From positions 23,371,567-23,435,566 of the forward strand of contig OX579636.1 of NCBI GenBank assembly GCA_951230915.1: a DNA stretch of 64,000 bases, read 5' to 3'. The stretch's first letter is position 1. Every line of letters begins with the position of its first letter. This document shows positions 1 to 14,109 of the stretch, piece after piece. Under the pieces are notes generated by a model that ran no database searches, had not been told where the DNA came from, and saw nothing but the letters and a program-made list of their open reading frames with translations. This DNA is from Antitrichia curtipendula. Lineage: Eukaryota; Streptophyta; Bryopsida; Hypnales; Leucodontaceae. A program made the position numbers and the translations under genes.

Positions 1-2528
1 AAAATGAAGTTTTGTTTTTTTGAAAATCGAATTTGGTATGCTTGATCGGAATTGCATAAGAATTGAATGATAATTATGCAAGACAAAAAATGTTTATCAT
101 GTGATACATTTTGCAATTTTCTTTTGAATGGTAGAATAGGATGGACAATTGAGAGTTGCCCTGTAGTATATAATGTTTGATGCAACAAAATCATCAACCA
201 TTGTAAAGGGTAAGTTATACTTATGTTCTATGTATATTATTTTTTATTTTTTAAATCTAGAATAGAAATTGTGTTGTTCAACCTATTTCAAGCCACCACA
301 AGGACAACTAAATCTATTTCAAAAATTCTCCCCCAAAGGTCTTTAATCATAAAAAATGTATGATACAATTATAAAACAAATCATGTTTCCAAATTTCAAT
401 CTTTTCTTATAGTCTCCAAATTATTATTTTTCATTCTATGCTTCTTGAATTTCCAATTTCTTTCCATAATTTTTAGTATCAAAATATTTTATGATTCAAC
501 ATCTTCCATCTCATAATTCAAGCCTTTGTAAATTTTTTAATTGCACACCACGTCATCAAGACTTTTCCAACAAAATTAAAAAGCATTTTTTTGCCTTTTA
601 ATTATAGCAATATGTGCCTTAATCACAAACCAAATAAGAAGCTAATTACAAATATCTTTATCCAAATAAAAATTTATAATTTTGGATAAATCTTCTTTTA
701 TATAATCTATTGTACAACCTAAAAGAAAGTAAATAGTCTTAAGAAAAAAATTCACCCATCAAGATACCACCAAAAAAGCTATGAGATTGTTTCATCTATT
801 TCCCAACTTATGAATATATAAGAATCTCGTCCTCAGCTTTCAAGCATGGTTTGACATAAAAATTGAATGCATATGATGGATATGGAAGCTATGGAAAAGG
901 ATCCTTCAATTTAGCAACGAATCAATCCACACTTCACCTCGATCATAGCATCTAGCGTGAAAGTTGGTGCCAAACAAGCCACATTGTATTGTTCATTCAA
1001 TTTTAGTGAAACTTTGATTTGGCATGAAATCTTACTAGTTTCAAAAGATGACTCATTTGTCCAAATGATGCATTCTAAGATGTTAACTATTACAATTCAT
1101 AAAAAATTTAATTTTTTTTGAGAAAATTTGAAATTACTATAAAATTCTTAAGAATAAATTGAAAAAATAAATTCATATTTAATACATAATGTACTAAAAA
1201 AATCTGAAATTTACACCATAGATGTATATCATATCACTCTAAAATTAAAAATAAAAATCCATCCAAAGTTCGTATTGCTATAAAATATTGAAATTATAAA
1301 TTTTTCAAAATTTCCAACTGGAGTCTACACTTGATAAGCTTCATTTCACTATTTGGATTCAAATTCAAAAAAACATCATTTTATGGCTAAAGTACACTAA
1401 AAGGGTAATTCATGGACTAAGCATGAACTTCTTTAGAAAAGTCAATAATACCATAATAAGGGAATTTGCAATACTATTATCTCATTATGGTATTATTGAC
1501 TAATTCGCAATACTAACCTCTCATTGGATTCAATATTAATTAAAATATACTCAAACAACTTCCCCCCAAAATATAGGATGAAAAGATGTTTCTTTCCATC
1601 CTATAGTCTTAGGTGAAGTCATCCAAAGAACACTTTGCATCCTCAACAACATTTCAAGGTTAAGAAAAACGACACTATTTATTATGGTATTATGGCAGAT
1701 TACGCATATTTGGAGTGCAAGTTTTTTGAGTGCTGAATTTTTTCCATGTACAAAAATAGAATTTGGAAGGATTATATATTTTATTAGAATTTTAAAACAC
1801 AACATATAATTACTATGAATTTTTTAGTGGAAGATTCTCTTCAACCTATAATGGCTACATAGACCTTTCTATTTCTAACTGTAGGCTGATTGCAATATTT
1901 AGGTTGTCAAAGGGCTGGTTGACAATAGGGTTGGTTGACAATCAACAAAGGACTAGTTGACAACCTTGCAACCAATCATATTGCACCATAACTACTTCTC
2001 GAACTTCGCCACAACTTCACAGAAACAAAGCAATCTACAAGTTGGAAATTGTAGGGGGAGGTCTAGAATGGATCAAATTTTGGCTACCATATTATCCTAC
2101 ATTTAGGTGCATCAAATGTATTGCAAAAGTGCATACTCTTACTTTTAGGTGTACTATTGATTTTGGGTATGTTGACCTTACTCTTTTAGCCATGCAACTT
2201 GGCATTCTCCTAAACATTATAAATTAATTATCAAAGAATGATGAACCCACACATGCAACCATTGATTGATCAAAATTATCCATTTTCATTTCATTCAGCT
2301 TCAAAACTTCAAACTTTCGAATCATTGCGCACCTTTACTTAGTCTCTCCTCATGGATAGACATGACAAAACAAAACAACTTTTAATATGTAGATATTAAA
2401 TTAGCTATTATAGGTATATTGAAAATTACATAACCTGCCACCCAATGATATCTGGCAATTCACAATTCAAGCAAATAAGGTAATGAAAGATAGTTCTATT
2501 TGATAATTAATTAAGATCACCAATTGCA
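1..2528. other. AT-rich intergenic DNA downstream of CPSF160
   Basis: I see no gene here. The stretch is AT-rich with many short homopolymer runs, and no ORF has recognisable protein similarity. It contains one clear hairpin at 1440-1501, listed separately. At about 1905-1965 the word GGTTGACAA/TTGTCAACC recurs in both orientations. The last few hundred bases before 2529 should hold the 3' UTR and poly(A) site of CPSF160, but I cannot place the site. Confidence 0.6.
1440..1501. repeat. Perfect 18-bp inverted repeat (hairpin)
   Basis: The arms at 1440-1457 and 1484-1501 are exact reverse complements (AGTCAATAATACCATAAT and its complement) around a 26-nt loop. A direct repeat of AATTYGCAATACTA lies at about 1463 in the loop and about 1503 just outside it. 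It could be the remains of a small foldback element. Confidence 0.8.
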
Positions 2529-5500
2529 TTACAAGAAACTTGTGCTCAAGGCAAGGTCCCGTAAATTTGACAGCACATGTGCTCTAGTAGTTCCTATTTG
2601 ACGAGCGATTTCGAGCTGCTCGTCCAGAGGTAGCATGTCATAGCTACACACACATAACATGAGGAAGTCAGTATAGACAGTACCTCCCATATTCCACGAA
2701 AAGGTAACAAGCAGCTAAGCTAAAAGCATCTCCTCCTTGCAGCACTCTGTACCACTGGCTCGCAACCTACTCAAACTTCTTCACATTCACTATATCATTG
2801 TTAATGTAAGGTCTCGTCCCTTTGGTCCAGAGCTAATAATACAAACAACTAATAATGGATAAAATTGTTTAAAAAATGTGAGCAAGCAGCAAGAGCAACA
2901 AAAAAACTGCAAATAAATTAAGGTGTATGCAACTCTGGGCAAGGAACATGAGCAGCAAGGACTTACTGACTCAGGAGCTCGCAGTCCACGATATTATCTG
3001 GCCCTGGTCTGTGAGCTTTCCCATCGCAACGGAACTGCCTGAATGCGCGCGGGTTCGCTCCTGCGACATGAGATACACAGTCTACCAACTTACGCTGCAA
3101 CGTTTGGAGTCTTCGGAAAGTCAGTTCATCCACAGGCGCTAAGTAGTCGATGGCCCCATCTAAGGTGCCGAAGAGAACAGCATATCTATTCGATCGAGCA
3201 CTGCCGGGGGTGGGAAGCATTTGTAGACGATGGAATTTGTTGACGTGCGCACCCAGATGGAATTCCGCTCGAGAAAGTAATTTCTGCCCCTTCCAACTCT
3301 CCATACTTTTGGGAGCATATGAAAATATCTGTTCGGGTGACCGTTGGTTCAAGTCAGTAACATCACAAGTTCGTACCCAAGACAATGCGAGCACAGGTTG
3401 TTTACACCTAAAAGGAGTCCAAATAAGCATTTGAGCATTACATTGTTAGAATGACTTAATTCTTCTTGGATCTTGCTGGCCTTTGAAAGACATGTTGACC
3501 AGTTGAAAGACATTCCAAAGCAACTTAGAATGTAATTATTGAATATCATCTGAATAACTAAAGAATTTCCAAGCACTGATAGTACGTGTACTCAAAATTG
3601 ACCCAGGGCTCTCATGTTCAAATTGTGTAGTTTAGGCAAGAATGTATAGGGGTTGCATTTGGGTAAGGGTCGCAACTAGGAGCACTAAAGATCGCCGAAG
3701 TGGAATAAACCAGGAGACTGGAGAATTTACTGCTACTTTTGTTATAAAGCAGTTGGGTCTACAAAGAGTAGAGATTGAAGTGGCGCCACACATACCTGCA
3801 GGTTCTTCCGGCTGTCCGATACCAGGAGACTGAGTGTGCTGCCATCAATAAGAAACTCGGTTGCATAGCAGTCAAGCGAACCGAAATCCTTCGCCAAGAG
3901 TGTGAGCTGTGCACCATCCTCTTTCCAACACAAGAAGTAGATGCTCTTGTGTATGTCTCCAAACAAAATGAAGTTTTTGACCTGAGCAAATAGACCGATA
4001 TCAACGTGTAAATAAGAGATTGAAGGACAATTCAAATCAATAACATTTGGGATCTTACAGTAAGGAAGTGTCAAAAAGCTGATAATGTCAAACTCAACTT
4101 TTTTCAAAATACAAAAGATATGAACTGATTGGAGATTGCGATCTTACTATGTTCAGGCTCACAACGTATAAAGGTGCATCGAAGAAGGCAGCACCATTAA
4201 GTTCAGACCCATTCCAGGAGTGTAAAATAATTTTAGGGCCGATTGCAACCAAAAGGTGCCCTTGAAGAGATGCAATCGCAGAAATTGAGCCCTTAAGTTC
4301 CTTGGAATACACTTCTCTGGCCTGCACACCGACATCACACCATAGAGATTCTAGTAAGATATGATATAACGTTTCATTCTAAACTTCAGAACAAACATCA
4401 CAAACAGAAAGAGCAAGTCGCATAAACATGACATTGAAACAACACCCTGGGGTTCCAAATTTCGAATAGAATTCTAGAAATTTACTTACAACTAAGTGAT
4501 CAGTGTATCAGCTTGTTTCTCCTACAACATGATTCAGGAGTTTTATGCTGGTATTACATACCCATGAACCAGGCTCCTGGGGATCCTTGCCGACGGACAC
4601 AAGGATAATCCGACCTTTAGCAGCAACATCCTCCCCTTGCACATACGATGTACCAATGGCAAGTAGTGTCTGTGTCTGGTCTGTTGAGATGTCCTGTGAC
4701 AGTCCATACAGTTATGTCTAGTTAGTACACGAACGCTGCAAATAAAGGACAACAACCTAAAGCCTCAGTAAATGGTAGAGCAATAGAGACATACCAACCT
4801 AGCGTCATCACTTGGGAGACCATGAAATAGAGTGTCAGGAAACCTGAATGTAGCCATCATTGGCTGTGATAGCATACCTTTATGCTAACAATTCGAACAG
4901 TTAACGCATTCTCTGTCATGTGCATTTTGATAGCGGCCTTGGCCTCCCAATTGCCACCTGGTTGAGCAGGTTCAATAACTCGAACCTCATAATCCTCGGA
5001 TGTCACCAGTCTCTGACCATCTTCTCCAATAGAATTTTCTTGTTGCTGGTCGAAGGGATGGCCATCACCCATAAGCACTTGAGCTGTTGGTCGTGACACC
5101 TGTAAAATTGAGGACCGTTAGCAATTTCTGGCTAAAACCAGTTTAAGATGTTTAACAAATAGAGCCTGCAACCTGAGTTTGCTTGGTGAAAAGATGATGT
5201 CACTAACTTACAGGAGTGGAGATAATAAGAGCATACAAATTGACATCTGCATGATATGTTATCTGATGAGGAGTACCACGGAGTGGAATCTGCAAACAAA
5301 GTTACATTTATTAGGTTGAGATCTGTAAAAAGAATCAACTAAAAAGCGACGTCGTGGCCGTGAGATAGGCAACTAGAACTGAGACCCACTATAATTAACC
5401 AAATGTTCAAACCCAAAGAAGCTGAAGCTCAGATAGCCAAGGAGTTATAAAACAATATAGCGAAACACTCAAGAGAAAGTTGCTATAGTTCATGTTTCAG

Positions 5501-8500
5501 GAAATTTCTCGTTATGATCATATTGATGGATGCAAACTAAATACCTTTCACAAAAGACCATTAAAGACAAGAATACATTCAAATGATTGGTAGAACATGC
5601 CTTTTGAACTGGCCAATCATTATCGTAGAACAAAAGTGATGGAAGTTGACAAATTTTAAGTTTACCCTGTGCAGCAAGCGAACACAATAAGATAAGAAAA
5701 TATGAGAGTATACAATAGTGTGATGTCGGGCAATACGCAAAGATATGAGCAACATAATCGCCCAATCGTCAACTATTAGAAGTCGATTCGTAAAAATACC
5801 AGAGCTCTTATGCTAACAAGTGTCACTGTAGTAATCAAATATGTGATTTAAAATAAGTCAATATATACACGTACAATATATACAAGCAATCATCAATTTG
5901 CCTACTAATGAATAACATTGACCAAGTTAACTGAACTGTCTCAGTTTAACTCAGATTACCTCAGCTGTAATGTAGATAAAACCATGTGCACAATTGACAT
6001 TGTGCAAAGGTGTGAATCCCAATATCGTGCCATCCGAGAACTGCCAATCCCAAATTAGCTATGGTGTTAAAATTACTGTAGGATTGCAGTGCATTAAAAA
6101 AACTTTACTTTCATTCAAGCCCGGACGAATATCATATACACAGGTTAATACACACAAAGAAAAGATAAAATAAATCCAATGTACCTGAGGGTGAGGACGT
6201 AATCTTCCTCTGCAGACCATGAGCCATGTTGGTCGTAGGCCTGTCACAAAAACACCGGGAAAGGATCCTACATTCTTGAAAGAGGAAAACTTAGTTTCAT
6301 GCACGACTTTGGTACCTTCCTCTTGTCCGCTTACCCAATCAATGGGAATACGCACAAACCTCAGATGTGCAAGTCGTGGTGAATCCTTAAGGCTTCTCAT
6401 GTTGGCATCTCCGGATTCAAGCGCATCGCTAAGTTCAATAGCTTCATATGAAAAAGCATGATAGCAAAGCATAGTCCCATCTGAAAGGGTTGCCAGTAGG
6501 AAAGGGCGTCCGAACTTTTCCCCCCAACTTTCAAAACAGATCTGAGTGACGTGAAGACTCAAACCAGCATCTCGTAAAATAGCATCTCCAGGAGCTGTGT
6601 CCTCTTCTGCGCCTTCTTTTAAAGCGGCGTTGATATTAGCTCGTCTTTCAAGAACTTTCTGATCCCAGAGAACTGACATTCCGTGATTGAAATAGTCAAC
6701 AGCAAATACACAAGTCACAAGCGGCAGATCATAAATCTCCAACCTGCCGCTCTTTCGGCAGAGGACGCAATACACATTACCCTGTCCAAAAAAATCAGAA
6801 CCCAAGTAAGGCATATGTGCAAATTCAATAGATTCATCAGAAGACAAGCAAGCTTGTAAACATCTTTGTCTGAAATATTTATAGCAACGAGATGTACCGA
6901 AAATATTAGGAATTTCAGCTATTCTGAATAATCAACTCTCAGAGTTGCATAAGTAGATCTACTAATGGGTGTTCAAATACAAGAAATATCAATCTGACCC
7001 GGTCTGAACAGTAGTATTACGTAGTACTGGAGTACCTCTAATGCTTATCCTAACTATCTAGAAACGTTACAAACCTGATCAGAGGTACAAGGCCACTGAA
7101 TTCTGTCCGAAGTTGTCTCACTGCATGTCCGCTGCAGCCAACAGTGTGGGCCTTTATCTTGGTAAAGTGTACAAGCTGTAATTGTGTCCGTTGCTGAAAT
7201 AAAATTAGGTGGCTGAGAAATAGTAAGCTTAGTGCTCTCTGGATCTGTTCAAAATAAAGGATGACAAGGTAAACTTCAACATCAACATCCAACTTCCTTG
7301 CTAATACTCATCTTGTCAGACTTAAATCCAGCATAAACAAGATACATTAGATGGGGATGAAAAATGACAAATGGACATCGCTATGGCTGTCATAGAGGAG
7401 AAGATATACATGTACAACAAGAAGCAAGAGAATCTTACAGAATTGAGATCTTTTGAAGGGCAACAATATACGTACCTCCAACAACAAGTTGTAGACTGCC
7501 ATCTGTCATCTTAAGTAACACAAATGGATCGGCAATGGTCGCCTCCATAACTAGATTCCTTGTCACGTCAGCACCACCATTCTCGACTTCAGCACTAACA
7601 ATCAATAACTCCTGCGTCATTTTTGCCCCATCAAGCAGCCGCAGTCCATTTTGAAAGACCTGTACCACAAAACGCCTGCATGCATATCACTAGGGAATTA
7701 TCAACCTTGAAGGCGAGCTTCATCCATAAACTGACATTTTTCAAACTAAATGAAAAAGAAACTGAGAAAGAGAAGGGAACAAATAGCGATAGCCAAACAG
7801 AGAACGCATCCTGAGATCCGACAACACTTTCATGCTGGCAGTATACTTGGATGAAAATAGGAAGTACCTGCCGAATAAGTTCCCAGCAGCAATGGTGCTC
7901 CCTTCTGTGTAATATTCAACATATTCAGTCACTTCTCCTAAAGTTTCTCCTGTTTCAAGAACCTGCAACAAGAAACTTAATTAGCAATTTTAATTATTTG
8001 TTCCTGACAAGCAGTTAAATAAGAAAAGCTAATAAGAAAACTTATGGCTACTTGAATGTGAGTCGGGCTATCACTGCAAAATCTAATCCGAAGTGAGACA
8101 ACTGGAGATTTCTAAGAATTCAAAAAATATGCATGGAGACATGGAAAATTGATAAATACTAAAATTAATTTGTTGTTCTCCTGAAACTTCCAAAACAGCA
8201 TGATAACGTGGTCAACATTTATGTATCATAAAATGTTGTTAAACCCATGTCGCAAATTTTATCGTGCATACCATGGTTTTAGATTCCAAACTGATGATAA
8301 GATAAGCATGGAACTCCTCGGCCTCAGTTGTACCAAAATCGAACTCAGTCGCATCATCTCTCTCTGCCTTATGATATACAGTCCAGATCCCAGAACACCC
8401 AGGTATCTCCACCTGACAAATGAAGTTCGACAGAGTAACATTTCAGAAATTTGCAGCTTGAGGGTGGTGACATTTCTTGGTTATGGACCATCTTCTGCGA

Positions 8501-11500
8501 GCAGGAACCAATTAGCTACTTTCAGATGCACTTTCAGTGCTACTAAACCAAATTCCAGAACACTTACCTCTGTAATGAGCTCTGGTCGAATTGACTGATG
8601 TAGCACAGATAAACTTCCATTTTTCCCATGCCCAGAGCATGCTACCTGATAAAACACATTAAATAAATAAAATATCTTGGCATTCTGAATATGAAAGCAA
8701 AGCAAAACCATAATTCTAAAAATCAGTAACCAAGTCCTGAAATGCACACTGGTAACTCAAAATACTGCAAGAAAGCCCACTGTCCAGACCACGCACCATT
8801 TCATAGTTGCTCTGCTTGCTGAGACCAGAAGCATCTGGATCTGCATTTGATCGCAGTCCATATGCAAAATCCCTCAGAGGACAAATATTCACCAAGGAAT
8901 CGCGGACAGTAAATGTGAACGTCTTCTTCTGCGTTTCAAGACGAGGCATAAGAGAACAGAATTTCAGAACACAAGTGTATATATGCTTGTTATACATCTG
9001 AATACTTTGCCATCTTCAAAACGCTTTGTTGTCAAAGATGAGTGCAAAATAGATCAAGAAAGATTCCAAAGTTAGTGCAATAACAAAACGTCGATCAAAT
9101 CCAACAGAAGTCAGTAGTAATGATCTCACCTAGGACAGCGTACAGGGCTACTAGCAAGTATAGCATTGCAGACACTTCCTGGAAGCAAAATCTATCTCGA
9201 GCGTACCTGAGAGGTATCAGATGAAGTCGGTGAAGAATAATACAAAGACATTTCTTCAGCACTTACTCCTTCCTCTCCATTATCTGAGGATTCCCGCTTC
9301 AACCGCTTCGCAGCCGGGTCAGCAAGGTCCGTCTCGGTATCATCCTAAAAAATGATAGAGAAACATGCTATTATTTAAGAGAAATTTTTATCCATTAGAA
9401 CTGCGAAGCGAAAGATAGTGAGGCTGTGAACGAAGCGCGCTTATCATAAACACAGAGAACCAGCGGAGTCGGAAGAAAGTGCTTTCTAGAATCATCAAAG
9501 CCTGCGATATTAAAAAAGTAAACACATGCCTTCCAACAATATATTAATGACAAGATGGTGCGCTGTGTATGTTGTGATTCGGACTGTACAACCGCTTGAG
9601 CAGTCTTAAAATTGCAGACAGACATTTTGAATCATCCGTCATCCCTTCTCCACAACCTCATAAGATGAAGTATTGGGGATGAAAGATATTCCGTGAAATA
9701 TAAGTAGGATCAATTCAAAGTGTCGATAAATGATCAACCTCGGTACTCCAGAACAGCTATCACGAGTCCCAGTTTCCGACCAAAAGAAAGCGAAAAACTC
9801 CAGTGGGCAATATAATTACCTCTTCCCTCTCAGTTTTCACCATTGCGTTTGGAGTTCGTGCTGATGCACTCCCTAAAGTATGCTGTACAAGAAGACTGTC
9901 AGCAAGCCGACTTCCAAGAAAGAAAAAATTGTCTCCAATGGTGCACATGCACTGCAGACGTCAAAAAAAAATATTGTTAGATTCAAGACTTCAGCAACAT
10001 CAAGATTCTCAACCTCCCAAGGTTCAGTTTCTAAAGCACTACTAATAAATGTAAAGAAGAGAAAAAGCAAACTTTAAAATCCTAGTACGCCCTGTACACG
10101 GCACACGGCAAATTGCACTGTGGGGTGCACCGCTTATAGTGCACCTTTCACTGTTCCCCTTATATTGGGATTCTGCCGTCGAGTGTACTGAAGCTGTGAA
10201 GCAAGAAGCGGTGAAGCACGAATGGTCTATTCTAACTCAACTAGGTCGAAAAAGACAAAGACTTACTGAAGTCAGAACAGAAGCCATTGACTTTGAAAGT
10301 TCTAATCTTTGCACGGACCTGAATCATCCAAAAGTCCAAAACTCAGTCCCTCAATGAATAAAAAAGTATGAGTCAGGCAACAGAGTAGAAGAACATGTGG
10401 ACCCAAGAACTATCTCACCTTGCTTCATAGACAAGAGAGAGAAATAGCAGCATCCCAGTTTTTGTAGAAACTAGAGCTACATCATGGGCAACCCATGTGG
10501 CTTGAGCTGTATCTAGCTCCACTGATAGTTTAGATTTTGGATACTCTGCACTGTAGCCAACAAACGCAAAGTTCAGACCTTAATATACTTGTTACTCAAC
10601 CTACTGAACTTAATAATCGATACTGATGAAAGAGGATACCTCCGCCAAACTCTAGTACTACATTTCAAAATAGTGGACTCAAAACACAACTTGGCACTGC
10701 CAAGACTCACCTGCCTTCAGGTGCCACCGCAAATTCGTTCAAGCCTAGAGCACAGGAACCTGACTGTATCATAAAGAGCGAGAGATGTTAAAAGAGCTCA
10801 CTTCAACAAAATCTTCATGGCAAGAACTGTCTCTGGACACACTAGATATCTCCGTAGTGACCATGATGCTAGATACTGCTCATGCAGCACATAAAAGAAC
10901 CCCTACAGTTCAAGACCTAAAAAAAGTCGTATAAAACTCATAAAAATGTGACGAGAAATCAGCAAAAAGTACAATCACAGGACTCACAATCAATTTACTA
11001 GGGTCAAAACGCAAGTCATTGAACCTTACGCAGTTCCCCAAATATCGGTCATTTCAGATAGGATATCAGCACCTGGCTACGGTAGTGCAAAGAGTTTGCA
11101 CAAAACACTATAACCCCACCAATGGGTGCTGGAACGGCAAGAAGCTTATAAGCATCATAAGGAAGACTCTGCACAGGATGATGTTGCACATGGGATGAGC
11201 GGATAAGTGGGGTCTTTAAGGAAGAGAGGAAAACATACAAATATTTCCGTACATAAGAAGGTAATGAGAAATTTTAATTGCTTGCATCTAATCTCAATTC
11301 CATTACCATTTCAGAAGTGAAACATTAAGGGGAGGCTCATACATACAGTGGCAGACCAAATGTGAGGATGTTGCTTTAATGTTGTGTTGATGCTGAGAGC
11401 AGTAATTGCACAAGTATGACGTCTGATTGCAACACGCCCTGCCCATGTGGGATCTTTCTCATGTAGCACCACTAAGACTGGCTCAATATAACCTGCCCAG

Positions 11501-13479
11501 ACAGTAGAAAAAACAGTAAACGATGTAAGAAACCCAAGGCAGAATCCGAAAATCACAGTGACGGGGTCCACCTTCCAGTATTTATCAAAAGGTGAACAGC
11601 ACGAGCCATTCAAGTGCAAAAGTAACAATGATATCATAGCAAATTCTTCATTATTATCTGTTAAGCTCTTTTTGAGGCTGCAATAATAAACTGAACAGGT
11701 AGCAGTTGCTTGCCATGAAGAAACACGAAGTCCTTGATATGCTTCATATCCATGTCTCGCAAGTTCACAATATAAGAAGACGCAACATGGGCACAAAGCT
11801 TGCCCCCCATGCTTAGACTTTCATCCTCATCTCCAAGACCATATCCTGCCTGATAACATGACAAATTAATAAGTCAAATTCGGCTTCCGAAAACACCAAG
11901 TCAATATAAGAATCTGAATTAGAGAAAAAGATGTACGGATCCTCATTCGTGGAGGTGGTGCGAACCTGTGAAGCTTTTAGTAGGACCAATTGAGAGTTAT
12001 AAACCAAGACTCCAGCACAACGGCCCAAAGGATCAGCCCGGACAGAAGGACCCCTTGCAAATCGCTCTCGGCCCCGCTTAAGATACTGCCACTCCGGGCC
12101 CTCAAAATAATGGAGTGAGCTGCAATCAACGTTTAGCATAAGCCCAAGATAAATCCAGATACATCTACTCCAGACACTTAAGATGGCTAACAGTACGGGT
12201 ATCACTAGCATTGATATCATTGAGTTAAAAATTTAACAGAACCAGTTAACACAATTCATTGTCTTTTACCAGAACCTCACAAACATCAGGGAGACCCACT
12301 AACTTCACCACTAATCAAAATGCAGCAGTTACAAGCTAACAAGAGTGAGACTGGCAAGTAATTCTCTCTGCGTCAAGCAATGCTTTTCCGATCATTAAAT
12401 AAAGGCCTCTCGACATAAGTGCTTCGAGACAGCACATTGAAGTCCAACATAATAATAGGGATTCCGTAAAACCTACAGACCAACCTTACTAAGAAGCATT
12501 ATACCATGCCTAACCAACTCGACAGTGGCTCGCTAAAACACCATGGTATCAGGAATTCACTTCTCACCCAATGCGAAGTCCATGAGTGGAGTCATCAAAC
12601 TCCAAGACTGAGACCTTGGCATCACGAAACGTGAGAATAACTGCGTCTCGGCCCTTCCGCCCTTCATCACGTCGATAGGACAGCACTCCCAAGCTTTCCA
12701 CATTACCATGCAATCTGTGAGCCAAACCAGCACAGATTGAACGATCGGGGTCGACAATTACCTTACGACAATATCGTTGACATCCTGTAATCACAAAATG
12801 ATGACCCTAAACCCTAAACCCCAAACCGTAACCCTGTCTAACCACGCACGAGCGATTGTCGCGGACGGATTATCAATTTCAACGCTTACACGCGACTACC
12901 CCGAAAATTTGAAATGTGAAATCACCCGATTGAAACAGAAATAAATCACGCCGGCAATGTGCCAATCAAGGTATATCTTCCGCAATGTGGTGAGCATAAA
13001 ATAATTACATGAAAGTGCTCCACGGCTGTATTCACAAATCTATATTCACAATGCAAGCAAGAGCACCGCGATCCCTCGCAATTGCGACAGTGAATATCGA
13101 ATGCAAACCTGTAGTGGCAGGCGAGCTCCAGTTTGACATAGGAAAGCCCCGCCATCAGCCCCCCCCTGGGCGTGGTCTCGGGGTTCCCAACGTCATGGCT
13201 TCCGTTCGCGGTGCTGTCGTCTCCTTCCAGCAACCGGACATGGAAAACCTCGAGCACGTTCGCCTTGGTGATGACGAGGTTCGGAGGGAGTCCACTTCCG
13301 CCAGAAGCATCTCTGGGAGTGCTAGCCCAGTAGCCCCCCGAGGAGATCAACTCGGCGCCAGGAAGAAGAAGAGGAACGGAATCCGAGTCCGTCTCCCCCG
13401 CGCTGTGCGTCACGAAAGCAGCCACACAGGTGTCCACGCCCGTTGGGCAGTGCACCATTTTGAAGGCGGCATAGCTCAT
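2529..13479 (-). CDS. CPSF160: Cleavage and polyadenylation specificity factor, 160 kDa subunit (CPSF160/CPSF1)
   Basis: This is the scaffold subunit of the nuclear CPSF complex, which recognises the AAUAAA signal for pre-mRNA cleavage and polyadenylation. I placed 27 exons: 13479-13109, 12714-12568, 12119-11966, 11849-11714, 11492-11347, 11168-11073, 10763-10711, 10550-10419, 10318-10267, 9951-9820, 9344-9207, 8928-8797, 8645-8568, 8412-8272, 7962-7868, 7675-7476, 7193-7075, 6781-6185, 6040-5960, 5666-5601, 5289-5212, 5099-4878, 4693-4562, 4321-4148, 3981-3796, 3328-2967, 2643-2529. They sum to 4335 nt, giving 1444 aa with no stop or frameshift, close to the roughly 1440 aa of plant homologues. 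The N-terminus begins MSYAAFKMVHCPTGV. Conserved plant blocks include HYFEGPEW, MKHIKDFVFLHG, SALGLN-type linker, TIAAGNLFGR, ELKGSISAIASLQGHLL and a C-terminus ending STSFL. The fold should be beta-propellers with a C-terminal CPSF_A domain. Exons 4 and 20 use GC rather than GT donors. Exon 7 is only 53 bp. The start is the ATG at 13479-13477. Exon borders are manual but mutually consistent in phase. Confidence 0.96.
12804..12827. promoter_or_regulatory. Telo-box-like repeat in CPSF160 intron 1
   Basis: The plus strand carries ACCCTAAACCCTAAACCCC, two to three units of the plant telomere-type repeat, inside the first intron and about 90 bp upstream of exon 2. Telo-boxes (AAACCCTAA) are known near the 5' ends of plant housekeeping genes. 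A regulatory role here is inference. Confidence 0.5.
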
Positions 13480-13840
13480 CGCAACTGCACAACATCACCA
13501 CACTACGGAGACGGAAAAATCAAAAATCAAAACAGCAAAACAGCACCAAAAAATGAAAGGAAAAAATAAATGTTCGTGGAAAGAAAACACGTACCTTGCA
13601 ACCACTGCAACTGAAGAATCCGCAGCTCTTGTAGCAATGGTGGAATGTGTGCGACGCGAGAGAGGCTCACAGAGGCCGCAAACGACATGCCCGGGAGAGG
13701 AGACAGACTATGGCGACAGAATTTTCATCCAAATATCCCCACATTCATCCATATATCCAACACCACTCGTTCATCCATCCCAAAGTTACATTCGAATATC
13801 CTCCCTTGGATAGGGAGTTGCATGGGGTGAAGCTAAGGTA
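13480..13840. promoter_or_regulatory. CPSF160 5' UTR and proximal promoter region
   Basis: This is the stretch immediately upstream of the CPSF160 ATG (read on the minus strand). It is less AT-rich than the flanks. Several overlapping plus-strand ORFs (for example 13553-13813) show no protein similarity and I treat them as chance. I cannot assign a TATA box or transcription start with confidence. Confidence 0.4.
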
Positions 13841-14109
13841 TTAGAGCAACACCACATGTCAAATTTGATATACGCTAAGAGTTTACATTTGTTTTTGAAG
13901 AGACCTCAAAAATTCTTGTATGTGCTCCCATAAATAGTCAATTAATCAATCACCAAATGAAAATATAGCACAAAGCTCAACAAGTTAAGGTGTACATTGA
14001 TTTCAAGGACCATTGCTTCACTCACTAGAATTGATGCCATGAGAATAATTTGAGGGGTTTGGAGAATTTGTCATCCAAGTTTGGCACGTATTGGTGCGAG
14101 TGCTCTTAG
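13841..14109. mobile_element. Putative MITE with imperfect terminal inverted repeats
   Basis: The left end (TTAGAGCAACACCACATGTC) and the reverse complement of the right end (TAAGAGCACTCGCACCAATA) match imperfectly, and the similarity runs on through a shared CAAATTTG/CAAACTTG word. The element is about 270 bp and has no coding capacity. A second MITE-like end, GAGCATCTATAGTGGGA, abuts at about 14109. I see no clear target duplication. Confidence 0.45.

Noticed and set aside
6219..6461. 80-codon plus-strand ORF
   Set aside because: Antisense to the long CPSF160 exon 18.
10560..10620. Extension of CPSF160 exon 8 upstream to include an open NFAFVGYS-like stretch
   Set aside because: A separate 53-bp exon at 10763-10711 plus the acceptor at 10551 reproduces the family sequence at equal length and keeps phase; the extension does neither.
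13009..13569. 186-codon plus-strand ORF
   Set aside because: It lies antisense to CPSF160 exon 1 and has no similarity to any family I know; a shadow of the GC-richer exon.
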